From: Brachionus manjavacas
Taxonomy: Eukaryota > Rotifera > Eurotatoria > Ploima > Brachionidae
Direction of reading: 5' to 3'
DNA length: 64,000 nucleotides
NCBI GenBank assembly: GCA_019054805.1
Contig: JAHQIY010000005.1
Location: forward strand, 2,215,501-2,279,500
The stretch's first letter is position 1. Each line of letters begins with the position of its first letter. A program made the position numbers and the translations under genes. The notes under the pieces are model-generated. The model had not been told where the DNA came from, made no database searches, and saw nothing but the letters and a program-made list of their open reading frames with translations. Shown piece by piece: positions 32,490 to 46,600 of the stretch.

Positions 32490-33535
32490 AAGATTTTGTG
32501 AAACTCCAAAAAGATCTAGACACACTCAACAAATAGTGTTTAGAATGAAGTATGCTTTTTGATGAAGATACATATGCAACGTCATACAAATCTCGTAAAA
32601 ATAGGTTTTCTGACCTGGGGCTAAATATGGGTAGTTTTGATATTGGTAAATATTTTGAGTTTGTAGATTCTGAATAGGATCTTGGAGTGACTCTTTCATC
32701 AAATTTAAAATTCTCAGCGCATATTAGAATGCATGCAAATAAGGCAAATACTATATTGGGTCAATTACGGCGAACTTTCAGGTTCTGGACCGTTGATGCG
32801 TTAAGGTAATTTGTTTGTAAAATATAAGACCCCATTTAGAATATTCCACAGTAGTCTGGTCTCCTCATATAGCAAAGGATATTATAGAGTACTTGAGAAT
32901 GTACAGATAAGAGCCACAAAGAAAGTACCAAGAATCCGTAACAGGGGATATAGCAGTAGACTAGCAGTTCTTGGTTTAACTAGAGTTTAACTAAGAGAAA
33001 AAGGATATTTAAATCAAGATAAAGATCATGATCAAGATATTTAAATTCCAAACTGGTATCAATCAAGTAAAATGGACAAAACTTTCTATTAGATGTAACT
33101 CGTTAGCTTCATCAGGGCTAGCTTGGGGAACCAGGGGACACCAGAGAAAACCATTAAAAATTGTGTTCAGAGGGAACACTTTTTTATCAAAAGAGTAGTA
33201 AATGGGTGGAATAAGCTTCCTGAGGAAGTGATCAATTCTTGTTTAGCTAATTAATTCAAAAAAGAGCTAACCTTAATTAGGAGCCGGATTGGTTTGGTTT
33301 GGCTGGAGCTGGTCGGTTAAATGTACCTGGTACTTATTTTTTATCGGTTGAAGGGTGGTAATCGGATTGAGTTTCATCAAAAGTATGGTATGAACTTATC
33401 CAGTATGTAAATGATTTGGACTTGTATTAATTCATTTGTGAGAGCTACCAAAGTAGTCTTCCGTGTAAGACTTCTCCGCAAGTTTCTTGCTGTAGCTAAT
33501 AATTATATCAAATTACAATAAAGTACTTTTTTTAA
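32490..33535 (+). pseudogene. Decayed CR1-like LINE, reverse-transcriptase C-terminal part
   Basis: With frameshifts and many stops, the plus strand still gives the conserved CR1/L2-like order: LQKDLDTLN, DLGVTLSSNLKFSAHIR..ANTILGQLRRTFRF, then a VQIRATKKVPRIRNRGYSSRL-type block with LAVLGLT, and WNKLPEEVINS with FKKELT near the end. The 3' region ends with CTTCCGTGTAAGACTTCTCCGCAAG..GTAGCTAATAATTA. It is clearly dead and 5'-truncated. Confidence 0.75.
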
Positions 33536-33564
33536 ATTTGGTAGATTTTATTATTTTTTTTCTA

Positions 33565-33615
33565 AAAAAAAATAATTACGTAGATTTTCGTAAATTTACA
33601 CTTTTTTACAGTAAA
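33565..33615. repeat. ACGTAA-rich repeat, right flank of the CR1-like relic
   Basis: AATTACGTAGATTTTCGTAAATTTACAC matches in motif content the left flank at 32385-32480, supporting a nested insertion. Confidence 0.4.
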
Positions 33616-33658
33616 ATAAAGAAATGAGGCAATAAGGTTAAAAAATTTTTCAGTTTTT

Positions 33659-33713
33659 TTAATTGTCTAAGGTAATGGTAGCTGCGTGCTTTGAGTCATT
33701 ATCTTGGTGAATA
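33659..33713 (-). pseudogene. Scrap of a Tc1/mariner-like transposase
   Basis: The minus strand reads IHQDNDSKHAATIT followed by a stop. The QDN(D)xxKH pattern is the segment around the second catalytic aspartate of Tc1-family DDE transposases. Only ~15 residues are present, directly joined to the duplicated MINPP exon. The assignment rests on this one motif. Confidence 0.45.
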
Positions 33714-33934
33714 TTTTTGCTAATTTTATTTATGTTATTTTCAAAGAAAGAAAAAGAACCTGGAATTGAATATTCATCATAATTTAATTTTCCTGCAATT
33801 AAATTGTAATCGGTTTGGCCACCCATCAACTTGAAGAATGACTCATCAATGGTTTGAGTGTAAGAAAAAATTATTAATTGCACAATTACAAGCATAAATA
33901 ACATGGTGATAGACAATTTTATTTTTATTTAAAA
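33714..33934 (-). pseudogene. Identical duplicate of MINPP exon 1 with flanks
   Basis: The 221 bp are, as far as I can read, base-for-base identical to 29159-29379: the MINPP start codon (33916), the whole signal-peptide exon (33916-33760), the GT donor and ~45 bp of intron 1, plus ~18 bp upstream. Identity stops abruptly on both sides. It lies 4.55 kb 5' of the real exon 1 on the same strand, so it could serve as an alternative first exon or simply be a recent non-functional copy. Confidence 0.85.
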
Positions 33935-33977
33935 ATTATATGAATTATTTTACAATATTAAAATTAAAAAATATGAT

Positions 33978-34210
33978 GGCATAGTAAAAAATTTTGATCA
34001 AATTTCATTTTTCAAATTTGCTCAAGTATTTTAAATGCGTAATTAAATTTCAATGCAGATTTTAAAAAATTTGTAATTTTTCAAAGCTTTATTTTTTAAA
34101 CATCCAAAAAAAGATTGTAATTTGTAAATATGCATTGAAATTTAATTACGCATTTAAAATGTTTTGATAAAGTTTGAAAAAAGAAATTTGATCAAAATTT
34201 TTACTTTGCC
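33978..34210. mobile_element. Foldback/MITE-like element
   Basis: GGCATAGTAAAAAATTTTGATCAAATTTC at the left is inverted at the right (GAAATTTGATCAAAATTTTTACTTTGCC). Long inner arms also pair, for example ATTTTAAATGCGTAATTAAA and TTTAATTACGCATTTAAAAT. Almost the whole 233 bp can fold into one hairpin. It sits 44 bp from the MINPP exon-1 duplicate. Confidence 0.8.
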
Positions 34211-37200
34211 AATTTAATTTTATTTTTAAACTGAGTTCTGAGTTACTAAAAATTTAACTTTTTTGCCTTATTTTTTAATTTTTTTTAACCATTTTCTACA
34301 ATGAAGAAGTCTGAATTTATGAAAATTTACGTTATTTTTTTACAGAAACAACTTTAAAAAATGTCTGCAAAATTTAAAGAAAAGTATTATAAAAAGACTA
34401 TTTTATTTAGCCCTTTAACTATTGACGAATAAATTTTCGTAAAATTACTAAATATTGAGTAAATTATCTTCGACCATTATTTCAAATCAATAAGGAAATA
34501 TGTGATCATGATAACTTACTTATATGGAGTATCAGAATGTTGATTGAGTCTTAGTTTTTTAAGCCTTAATAGTTTAATTTTTTTGAATTTATTTTACAAA
34601 TAAATTGTTGTAGCCTTCGAAAGGCTGAAAAGATGAACGAGGCAGAATTTTAAATAGAGAAAAAAATTATGCTTATGATATGATGAACCAAACTTTACAA
34701 AATTTTTAAAATTCCTAATTAAAATCCAACAAATAATGCAAAATCAAAAAAGTGTTCTAGAAATTTTTTTTATGTGACAAATTTATTCAAGAATTTCATT
34801 TCTTAATTTAGACAAATTAAACATCAATTCCGAGAGAGCGATTTAATTCAAAAATTTTAATTTAAATAAAATAATTTTAAACAAATATTGAACAAATACT
34901 TTTATTTGGTCTGCTTTCGCTCAGGTTACTTTTTAACATTAAAATTGAGCATATTCTTTAATTACGGCTTTTATATTAGAATCATTACAGTGGATACCAT
35001 TTATTTAATCGCGATAGCATTTTTCAAACTTATTTGAGTCTTCCATTATCAAGTCTAGCAGATCTTATAATAATTGAGATAAAAACTTATAAGAAAAAAA
35101 TCTCAAAATTTAAACTTCATAAAACATGTGTCACTAATTACGTTTAACCATTATCTAAAACCATCAAAATCTCAACATGGAAAAAGTAGAATTGCCTAAA
35201 AATAAATTTGAAAAAACGAATAATTTTCGTTGTCGAAATATGCTTGTCTAAAAACTAACCCTTAGGAACTAAGAAATCAATGTTCCTCTTTGGGTTTATA
35301 CAGATTTTCTTAAAGTATGAGAAACTAAATTATACTTTGAAAGATGAAGACTGATAAAAAAATTTTATTTTTTATTACAGTCCGTCCTTGAGCCCAAATC
35401 AGATGAACTAAGAATCATTTTTGTGATATGCTTTTCCAATTTCCAAATTAAAGAAATTTCAACTATTGAAAAGCAATTAAATATTCAAAATTGAGGCTAT
35501 TTAAAATCGATTAATTTTGCCAAGATTTGTATTAAATTTTTCAACTAGGATTGTATTTAATGCTTGTTTAATAATCTCTATCTATCAGATTGACATGTTT
35601 AAAAGAATAGAATTTTCAAGGTCAAAATAAGCACCATTCTTGGATAGCTAATTAAAATTAATTGATCTAATGGAACTAGCATGAAAACTTTTGTTTCTTT
35701 TTTTAGTGCTTATAAATAATCACTTTCTTTAATTCAAAAAAATTTGAATATTTTAAATACAATTTTGAATCTAAAAATAATTCATAAATCAATTTGCCAA
35801 GGACTGAAATAAATCTATCTCTTTGAATTTAATGAATTGTTTATAATTGTCTTAAATTGGCGGTTTTGATCTAAAAATAAAGATAAAAAAATAATCTTAA
35901 GCTAAGAGCGTGTAGTTTAAAATTGGTCAAAATTCAAGTTATCAAAAATTTAGTAAATGAAAAGAAAACAATTTTGTTTGTTATAGTGAATTGATATATC
36001 TATCCGAAAAGAAATAGGTATTCTTCAATCAAATTATAGCAATTTATTTTATTAAAATAGTTTTATGTCAAAGATTTAATTTTTAGATATTTTATTAGTT
36101 ATTGCTTCTAAACTTTCTCTCTTATAAGATAAAAATTTTTTTTAATTTGTTTTTTGTTTATTTGCTTAAATTGATTTAATTTTTACAATTTTAATTTTTT
36201 TTTGGATAAAATTTTAAAGTTAATTTAGATTCTTTAAATCAAACATATTTGATTAATTACGACTTAACGATAATTTGATTCTATGACAGGACTAAATATG
36301 AGTTATTGTTTAATATTCTTATCATACAGTTGTTAAACCTTAAATAAATGAAAATTTTTAATGAATCCGAAAGATAAAATTAGGCTCCGAAGCATCTTGA
36401 TTTTAAATTTTGTTTAAAAATATTAACTTGTTTAAAAAATGACTAGTAAAAGTCGTTAATTACTTCAAATCTTTAGTTTTAAATATTTATAAAATCAGGA
36501 TTATCTGTGGGTTGGAAATTAAATCATAGAGATTAGATTATTTCGCAATAGAATATATCCTAGGTGAAAAAAAAGTAAACAAAAACTTAAAAAAATTAAA
36601 AATCTATTTATTAATTTTTTTGAAGTTTTTAATTTATATGAATTAAATTTTATTTTTGAAGTCAACTTGCGGGGTCCTTTAGAATTGGTTTTTATTGAAG
36701 AAAAAAAGGTTTCAAATTATGAGGCTTCAATTTTATAACTAAATCAAATTTTTTGCCAAATCAAGTGAGCAAAAATCATTTAAAATAAACCAGAAAATTT
36801 TATTTATCTATTTATTAAGAAGAAATTAATTTAAGAAATTTGAATTATTTTAGCTTTGGTTTCTCTACTTGAGACCTAAATTTCAAATTAATAAACCAAA
36901 ACAATTAAATTATTCAATTGAAAATAAATAAAATTTTATAGTTGTTAATTAACAACAAAAGATATTTTAGTTTTCAAATCAAGCACAAGTTTTAGACCAG
37001 GGTGTTTTGACTCAATTGATATAATCTAGTTTAAAAATAATTGAATTATTTTTTAAATAATGATCCCAATTTTGAGTAAAGTAAGTTATAAATTTTATTT
37101 AGACTAGCACCAAGGGTTTTAGTGTTCAAAAATTGGGATTCATTGATGAGGTACTAGAGTTATGATTAAATTTTGAAATTTAAATTCTCATTAACCTTGC

Positions 37201-37697
37201 ATTAGAATTCGGCAAGACTCTTTCAAAATTATTTTTAAGACACTTTAAAAATGACTTTTAATTGTATGAGATCATAATATTTTAAATCATTTGGCTTTCA
37301 ACACCCAAATTAGATTGAAAAATATTGGCCTAAATTTAAAAAAAAAAGTAATCATTGTTAGAAGCATTTGATTGAAAAATGGGTGATTCGAGAACATATG
37401 AAATTTAAAAATATGTAACTAGTAATTGAGTTGGCTATAAAGTCGAGAGTAATGAAAACAAAATAAATTACAGGCTTTTAAAAAATAATTTGAATTAGAA
37501 TAGCCAGACTTTATTTTTGTTTTGAATTAAATGCTGGTTGCAAATCAACTAGTCCAAGCTTTCACTTTCAAAATTTGAAATTCTAGTTGACTTAATTTAT
37601 AGAGATGAATTCTGCTCCGATTATTTTCAGACTTGTTCTTAATTTCTAGAAGTAAGAAGGTGCCTATTTGTTCATTTGATCAATATATGCAATTAAA
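34211..37697. other. Gene-free stretch upstream of the navigator gene
   Basis: About 3.5 kb of AT-rich sequence without a credible ORF, RNA gene or obvious repeat. A small hairpin (AGCCTTCGAAAGGCT, ~34612) is present. The navigator promoter and any non-coding first exon probably lie near the right end. Confidence 0.45.
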
Positions 37698-40600
37698 ATG
37701 ATGCAAAAGCAAACAAATCTGAAAACCAAGATTCCAACATGGCAAGCAAAAACAAAATCTATCAGCAAAGATAAAATTGATCAATCCAAATCAAAAATAG
37801 CAAAATTGGATAAAACATCAGTGCCATTATCTCAATCATCATCTTCTTCATTAATGTCAATACGTGCTGACTCGCAAACCAAGCATTCTCAAACACAATC
37901 AACAAAAAACACAAATCTTAAGCCAAAATCAAAATTATATAAGTAAATAAGCACCAACTCCTCTGTTAATCTCTTAATTATTTATTTTTTTTACAAGGCC
38001 ATCCATTATAGAAAAGAAAAACTTGCCAAACTTTTCTTCAAAATTAAATCCGAACTATAACAAAAAAGATTTACTCAACAAAAAATCAAGTTAGTGTTTT
38101 TTTATTTTAATTTCAATTAAATTTGATATTTTTTTTATAAATTGCTGCCTAAACTTTACGTAATGTGATGATAAGTCAAAATTAAAAAACAAATAAACCA
38201 ATTGGGCTTTATTTAAATGCTTTAAGTTATCAAAATGTTCATAATTTTAGTTTGATAAGAATTTATTCGGTTAATTTGTTCTCGGTCAAAAAGAAAATTT
38301 TAAATTAGCTTTTAAAAATTTCTTAACGTTGAGAAAATTTTCCTCAATTTTTTCCATTGTTTTCAAAAATACTCTAGAAACTTTAATATAATTATAGACT
38401 TAATTGATCAACTGTCACTAGATCATTATCTTAGTTTTATTGTATTTATTTCGTAAATGAGTTCAATTGACTTGTTAAATATGATTTTAATTTTAAGAAG
38501 AATTAAATTTTATTTTTAAGATGATATGTGCGCAAATTTTCCCAATTCCAAAGAAAATCAAATTCAAAATCAGAATGATAAAAATGAACTAAGAGAAAAA
38601 GTTAAATTCGACAAAGTTCTCAAAGAAAAGAATATGTGTCCAACAGAGATGGCAAATGATAGAGCTAAAATTTGGATGAATCAAAATTTAAAAACCTGTG
38701 ACACAAATGAAGACAATTCAAAATCACTAGGCCAACATTCGGTAGATACATGGAAAGAGTCGATAAACGAGTTTAAGAGAAAATTTTCCAACATACCAAA
38801 ATTGGACATCACTGAGACTAAAAAAAGTTCGCCAAATAAAATTGGCACTGACAAGTCTCTGAGTACAAGTCTCGTTTTGAACCAAGAGCCTACCGATAAA
38901 CAGTAAGCTATTTTAAGTGTTTTTCTAACCTTTTTTATCTTAAAACTAGACTTTTCTATCAATTCGAAACAAATATTGATCAAATACAAAAGATAGATTT
39001 GGCAAGATCACAAGATCATGCTTGTGCTAACCAAGATAAGAGTTTTATAAAATTAAGCTTTTTATTATAGATAGTTTCAATGTGAATTTCAACTTTGTCT
39101 AAGTTAATTAAAAAAACTTCGGCTTACTAGGCGATTTGTGCGGGAAATTCATTTTTACTAGGTTACATAAGATTGATTAAAGAGCAAACTATTTGAAGGC
39201 TCCCTAATTGGTAATTTACAATATGAGCTTATTCCGTTTGAGGTTTTGAATTTAGATAGGAAAAAATTGGCTCATTTTGCGGATAAATTGTTTCGGTTTG
39301 ATTGCAAAAATTTGATAAATTAGATTAAAATATTTGATCGAATACGAATTAAGTTGAACAGCTTTGTATGCATCAAAATAAGGAAAATTTCTAGCCTTTA
39401 AATTAGACAAAAGTTAAAAGTTTTTTTTATTCGCAAAGTTTTGCTTTTCATCAACTTGTTTAGTTCTTAAATTCGCAAAATTCTAGGTCGATTTTTTTCA
39501 GACTTAGAAACAGCTAATCTTTAGCTATCAACATTAGCCATTAATTGCTAAGGTTCAAAAAATTCTTTAAATATATTAAATTTGTAATCAGCAATTTAAT
39601 TATATTAAATTTAGTGTGTAGCGAAAAGTTGGATGTGACACCCAACTTTCGGCTCATTCATTGTGGCCGTGGTGTCACCAGCAAATAAGCAAACTTTTAT
39701 TTGTTAAATTTTGATATAATATTACTTATGTACAAGTCACAAGAGAAATGCTTAGAAGAAAGAATCAAGCTAATCGCTTGAGAATTGTTTTCTAAGCTTA
39801 TAGATCTTTTGTTACCTCATTCTATTTTAAATTTACTTAACCACGAGCTAGATGCGCCGTTTTCCAAACATTTTCTTATCTAGATTAAATAAAGAAGAAA
39901 TCAGAAAACATAACTTTATTTTTCATTCATTCAAAATTTAATAAATTTTTTTTAATTTAACTGATGAATGGATTTTTATTTGAAATTTTTTGATTTAATG
40001 TAAGAAATAAAAAATCATTCTCATTTAAAATTTGAATCAAAAATTGACTTCTCATTTTTAACATAAATAAGAGTTCAATTAAGATAAAATCACTATTTCT
40101 TTTATTATGACTGAAATGTAATTATCGTGTGGAATTGTTAATTTAAACTATATATTTAATTACATTTTTATTGTGATTACAGAATAAGAAATATTTAAAT
40201 TTTTTATTATGATTAGTTATGTATCATTCAAATGACTTAGATAGTAAAAAAGTAAAAATTTCTTAAATGAAAAAATCTTGGTAAAATTTGTTTAATTTTA
40301 ATACTTTGATTTGACTAAAGTTTTTATTTTTTTTTTTTAATTTCAAAGCTTAATTTAAAAAAAAAGAAAAGGAAAAGTATTCCTTCATAAAGACAATTTA
40401 GTCTGTCGTATCTTAGTATTTTTTAATTTTTTTAACTTATTAAAAATAAAAATAATTGCGAATCGGAAATCAAAGGTGAAAATTAGAATAATTTGAATAA
40501 TCAAAATAAAAACCTAATTAACAAAAGATATTAATCCAAATGTAAAATTCTTTTTTAAAAAAATGCTAGGTAAGATAAAGTTAATGATTTTTTTTTAGAA

Positions 40601-43600
40601 AAAAATGAAGTATACTTTTTAAATTAAAATAAAAAAAAAAGATTCTAAGCATTCTTGAAACAAAAAAGGAATAATTTGTCAAAAAATAAAATTGAGATTT
40701 TGATTTTTTCTTTTAGTGTCGATTAATATCTTATTTTTTTCAAATCGGATATTAAAAATAATTTTTTTTTGTGCAGTGATGCCAATGAGAGAATTAATTC
40801 TTAGATTTTCACGTATGAAGATCTTGTTAAATATTGAAAAATTTTTTAGGCCAAGATTGTTAATCTTAAAAATTAACTTTAAAAAGTTCTCATAATTTTT
40901 TGGTGAGAAATGTTCTGCAAAAATATTGTTTTCAACTGTAAGGTCTTAATTAAAGGTATTTTGAAGTCAGTGACTAATTTAAATTGAGATTAATGCATCA
41001 AAAAGCCTAGGGTGTTTAAGTCAAAGAAATTTACAAATCAAGCAAACGATAAAATGGTCAATAGAGAAATTAACTGGATTAAGAAAATTGACGAGAATTG
41101 AATTCGATGCGGTGAAAATAATTTGCACAGCTTAATGTGGATTAGGGAAAACAAAACTAGCCAAGAGAGTTGAAATTAAAAATCAATAGTTTTAATGAAG
41201 TGCAAAATTTTAATACTAATTTGAATTGGAAGTAGTTTACACTTTTAGTATATTCAAATGGGAAAGATGTTCTCATAGCAAATAAATATCCGATTTCGTC
41301 CTAAATTTTCAGAATTTGAATAGTCAAATATTTATTCTCTAAGCTCGTGGATAAGTAACAATTTGTCTCTTAAATTATCTTCATTTGAACACTACTTAAT
41401 CGAGTTTTTGTTCAAATTAAAGAGCCATTCCATTTTAGTCGCCTTAGTCTAAGAGGCTTCAAAATTTATTTGCATTTGACTGAGATTTGTTTATTTAATT
41501 TTAATTCATTTGAGATTTTTTGTTGTTGCTAATTTTCGTAATAAGCTCGAATGTAGCTTTTAAATTTGAATAATGGACCTGGTTATTGCGTTCGACGTCC
41601 TCAAGTCAAATATTTGGTTTGTGATTTGAAGTTTCTTCATTTCAGCTCATATCTTGAATAAATAACTAAAAGGCTTAAAATTATTTAAAATTACAATTAA
41701 TGCAAATTTGTGAGTCGCTTTTTTATTTCTTATTTTTGTTATTGCTTTTATTAGTATTCTAAAAAATTGAAAGTTTTTAATTAGTTAGATGACCCTAAAG
41801 AGAATGGACAATATCACAAAAAACAAATTTCCATTTTTGCTTCGCTTTTGGTCGAAATTTCAAGCTGATTAAAATTCATTGTTTTTTTTCTGTCTAAAAG
41901 ATAGTCGACATTTTCTTTTTATCTTAGCTAATATCAAAATTAAAATAAAACATTAATGATTAATTTTTGTGAAAAAAGTTATAGTGCCCAGAATCATAAA
42001 TTTTAGTCAGACATATTTATTTCGCTTATAATAACCTCAGTAGGACTCCATCAATCTAAGTGTTTTTTTTTTTAAATTAAAACTGGTAAGTTTTATTTGA
42101 TTTTAAATTTCAAAAATAATAAAAATTAATATTTTTGATATTCATTTTTTTGTTGTAATGATTCTTGGGGAACTACACGGCAGTTTGGGATGATCATTGA
42201 TTTTTCCACTTTCAGCCTCCTGATAGAAATGAAAATTTCTATAAAAAAATAAAATTCAGTTTTTAATAAAAGATTTTGTAAAAAAAAAAAATCTAAGAAA
42301 TTTAAACGCTATGCTTAAATTGACTTAGAAAGAAGTCAAAAGTTAAATAAATAATTTTCTCTCTAACAGCTTTAACACTTAACTGAAGCTCTAAAAAAAT
42401 TATTTAGAACTTAAGGATTCTTTTTATTAAATAAATTTAAACAATAAATAAAAATAATTGTTTATTTATTAAATTAAAATTAAAATCAAATCCAATATAA
42501 GTTTATTCGAAGAAGCAGTTTTTACACTTTTAGAAAAAATAAATCCAGGAATTATTTTAATTTTCATTTTAGTTATTCAATATGTCAGATATTTAGGTTT
42601 GAAATTTTTCAAAAAAGACAAGTATATTATCCAATATTGAAAATAAAATTTAATCCCAAAGCTACTTTTAAGTATCTTTGAGATCAAAATATTTTTTATA
42701 TGCTTTATTTTCTATCGGGATTAAAATACAAGTCGATTAGAGCATTTTTAGATATGATTAAGTTATTAGTAAATTTGATGTGTATTTAAAATTTTTAATA
42801 AAAATTTATTGCTCTTAAAAGTGTGATTTTGAACAAAATTTTAAACAAATTATTCAAAACTTCAATATCCTATTAATCTTGAAAGATTAGTCGATTTAAA
42901 AGTGGGCAAATTTAGAAGATATTTTTATATCTTAATTAATCAGCTCAAAAGATAATTCTTGTTTAAATTTGAAAGTTTAAATTGTCCACGAAACGCTCTT
43001 TTCATCTTATAAATTGCTATTCATATGATCTAGAGTTGGGCATCATTCATCAATGTCCAAAACCTACGAAAATAAAATGATCTCAAAAGTCAGCTAGACT
43101 CTTAAATGGACAATTTAATATTTCAATATTTGAAATTTTAATCGATACCAAGAATTAAAGATCGTGTTGAATTTTGTTGATCAAAGTCAAACATTGATTT
43201 GAATGTAAAATTTCAGTCTTTAATGAAAAATGATTTTTTAAAATTAATTTTCTATTTGACTTTTTAATGTTTTAATTATCGATATTTTTTTCAGTACTAG
43301 GGGCACAGTTTTGCTAGATTCCTGGAGTATTTGAAACGCACTCAAAATTCCCAATAGTTGTCTAAGAATCAAGACAGGTGTAGCTTTTTTTTATCGCAAC
43401 TATAAGTATATGATTTCAAAGTAAATGGCCACATAGTTAAATTATTACAGACGAAAAACCCAATTCAAATATCAAAATTATGTTTTGCTTTTGATTGAAT
43501 AAATTGCTTTGAAAAAAATAAATTTTTAAGATATCAGGATTTTTTTCTAATGTGACTTAAAAATTGTATTCATTCGAAAATTTTGTATTTAAAGGTTTTC

Positions 43601-46600
43601 CAAGTAGAAAAAAAATTTTCTGCTTCAATTTGTAAAATAAATTTAACTTTTTTATTATGATACCTTTAATATGTCCAAAATTTTTTGGCGAAATTCTAAA
43701 AGTTCATTTAAAATCATTTGCAATTAAGCTTAATTTTTGGCAAAGTTTTTGACTTATTAAAATCCTAAATATAATTTTATTAATGTTTGTTATGTGTGCA
43801 TTGAATTCTTAAATATTGTAAACAACAAATTACTGAAAAAATTTTGTATTAAGTGCGTAACAGATGATCTAAGTATTAATCTAGCTCTAAATTAGAGAGA
43901 AAATAAAGCTTTTTTTTTAATTTACTTTAAGTTATTAAAAAACAAGGTGAATAGAAGTACTAACAAAAAATAGTGTTATTCATAAGTTATTTGGACTAAT
44001 TTTAATTGAGTAAAATCTTAGGAGGTGCTGAAAATAACAAGCTTGAGAATCTTTTAGAACACTCTTTGTAATATTTAGGAGCCAGTGGGAGCTTTGGCCA
44101 AAAAATGTCAGAGTAATTTATCGTAAATTTTTGTATCATTTGTGAATTTTTTGCATAACATTGTGAATAAATGAACGTGAAAACTAAATTTTTCATTTTA
44201 TTTAAAGATATGAATCAATTTGCCTCACCGATTCAAAAAATTTAGATAAAAGTGATTGTAATTTTTGAGATTTTATTTAAAAAAAAGTGTTTAATTTTTA
44301 TAATTTAAGCCAAAAAAAAATTAGTTGAATTCCGTCAAAAAGAAAGTGTGTTATCTAGAAAAAACTATTTGTGCTCAAAAGTTCCCACAGTAAAGCAAAT
44401 TTTAGCCGATTCTGTCAATGATTCCAAGCCAGACACCAAGGATTCAAAACCTGAAATGATGCACAACGAAGCACCTAAGAAAACTGTATTTCGCAACAAA
44501 GACGACTCAAATAGCAGCGACAACTGTCCCCAAAACCAGGAAGAAATTTTGGAAGAGTTCAAAAATTCCTTAAATGAATTGATTAAAGCGTCTAAATGGA
44601 CCAGAGAATCACAAATTGGAAATCGAAGCTCTCACATTGTGTCCTTGCATGAGCCTAGTTTAAACAGTGAAGAAAGAAAGCATCACGAGCGCTTGACGAT
44701 GAGAAAAAGCACGACCCTTAGTGACCATCATGCATTCAATGTTCTAAATTTTAAAAATCAAACATTCAGCATTGATAAGTCAAAATCGTCTGAGTTTTTT
44801 AAATTGGCGTCTAATCTGCCATCAGATTTAAATTCGAGTTTATATATTCAAACGCCTCAGGTCAGCAAACAAACTGATTCAATAGGTAATTCACGACAGA
44901 AATTAGAGCTATTTAAGTCTTCGTCATGAGTTTTAATAAACCAAAAAAATGAGTATTCCTTTCGAATAAATTTAGAAAATTTAACAAGTTTATTAAATTT
45001 TTGTCACATTGAAGAACTAATATTTTTGAATTTAATTTGGACACCAAATTGCATGATCAAGATTGGAGTTTTTTCTCCATCCATCAATATCTATTGACTA
45101 GATAAATATTTAATAGCTCTGTGCACTTATCAATTTAATTGAGACATTAAAATGTTTGAATTCCGGCTAGATTTTAATTATGATTCAAAATTTATCTACA
45201 GGACCTAGTTTTCTATTGTTTTACGAGCTCTAGAAAATTTTCTTAAATTTCATTTTTTTCGGCTACTGTGTTTGTTAGAGCCCATTATTTCCGAGTAATT
45301 TAAATACCTTGAGGTTTGGATAAAGCCCTGATTGTTATGCTTAATTTTGAAGTAAAATATTTATCCTTCAAGGTAGTTCAACTAAACGAAATTTAATAAT
45401 TGCGTATAGAGAGCCAAAGCGCCACTCGAATCTAATTTAAATTCAAATAGCTAAATAAAAACCATTAGTAATTTGTATTCTTGGGCCAAATGAGACTTCA
45501 AGTCTTGACAAAAATTTAAATTTAATAATCAGATCTTACGCTACATAACACTCTACACAAGATCTACAATAATAGAATAAAATTCTAGTTTAAGCAAAGA
45601 AATACAATTTGTCGAACTTTTTGACGGCGACAAATTTTAGTCAAAAAATCTTTGCTCTTAGACTAAAAATTGATTTTTTTTCAGGTAATCAACTGGTATC
45701 GCCATTATCCTCAAGCCCGTCTGTCCTGAACACATCCCTAACATATTCATCCGACTCCGCAAAGTCCTCGTTGCAAAACATCCGCTCGACAAGTTCAAAT
45801 AATCTAAACGATTCCTCATCTTCATCGTCGACCACTTTGCAAACTCAAAAACAACCTAGAAATGAACAAAACTTGTTGACCAGTACTAAGGTAAATATTT
45901 TGCGAGCACATGTCTCTAGAGGATTAGCCGATTTCATAAAACAAAAATATTAATTAATTTCCAAATTGATTTTAATTGATTGACCAAATGAGTCAGTGTC
46001 CGATTTATTTTGTGACAATTAAACATAAACTTTGGTTAAACTATTTCAAGATTTGTTTAAGGTTAGACTCAAAATCGAAAATCTCCCAACATAGATTTAT
46101 TGTTTGCTCAAATACCATGTTTATTTAGCATTTTGGTGATTATCTAAGCGATTGAATTTTTTGTAAAACAAGTTCGAAGATTTGTTAAATCCAAATCATC
46201 TATCGCTGTTTTGTTATTCAATTTAAATGTTTAAATTGGAACAAAATTTATAATTAAGTTTTGGCACAATTTTTAATTTTCGACATAAAAAAGTTCTAGT
46301 ATAAACAATTAGTCCATTTTTTTTCTTCGAAATTGAACAAAAGACTTTTAGACCATTTCAAGTATTTGAAATAAGATGCCAGTCAAGTCTAGATATTTTA
46401 ATTTAACTTAAATAAATTAAAAAGACTGTTAAGATTTTTTAATTTTTTAATTTTTTTTTAGAGATTCAGTAAACCAAAAAGTGTGTATCTGACCAAAGAA
46501 GACATTTCAAGCAACACGCATGCCAACGATTCAACCAAACGATTCAGCACAACTAGTGAAATATTGAGCAAAAAGCCATCGAATCAAGGTAATTATCCTG

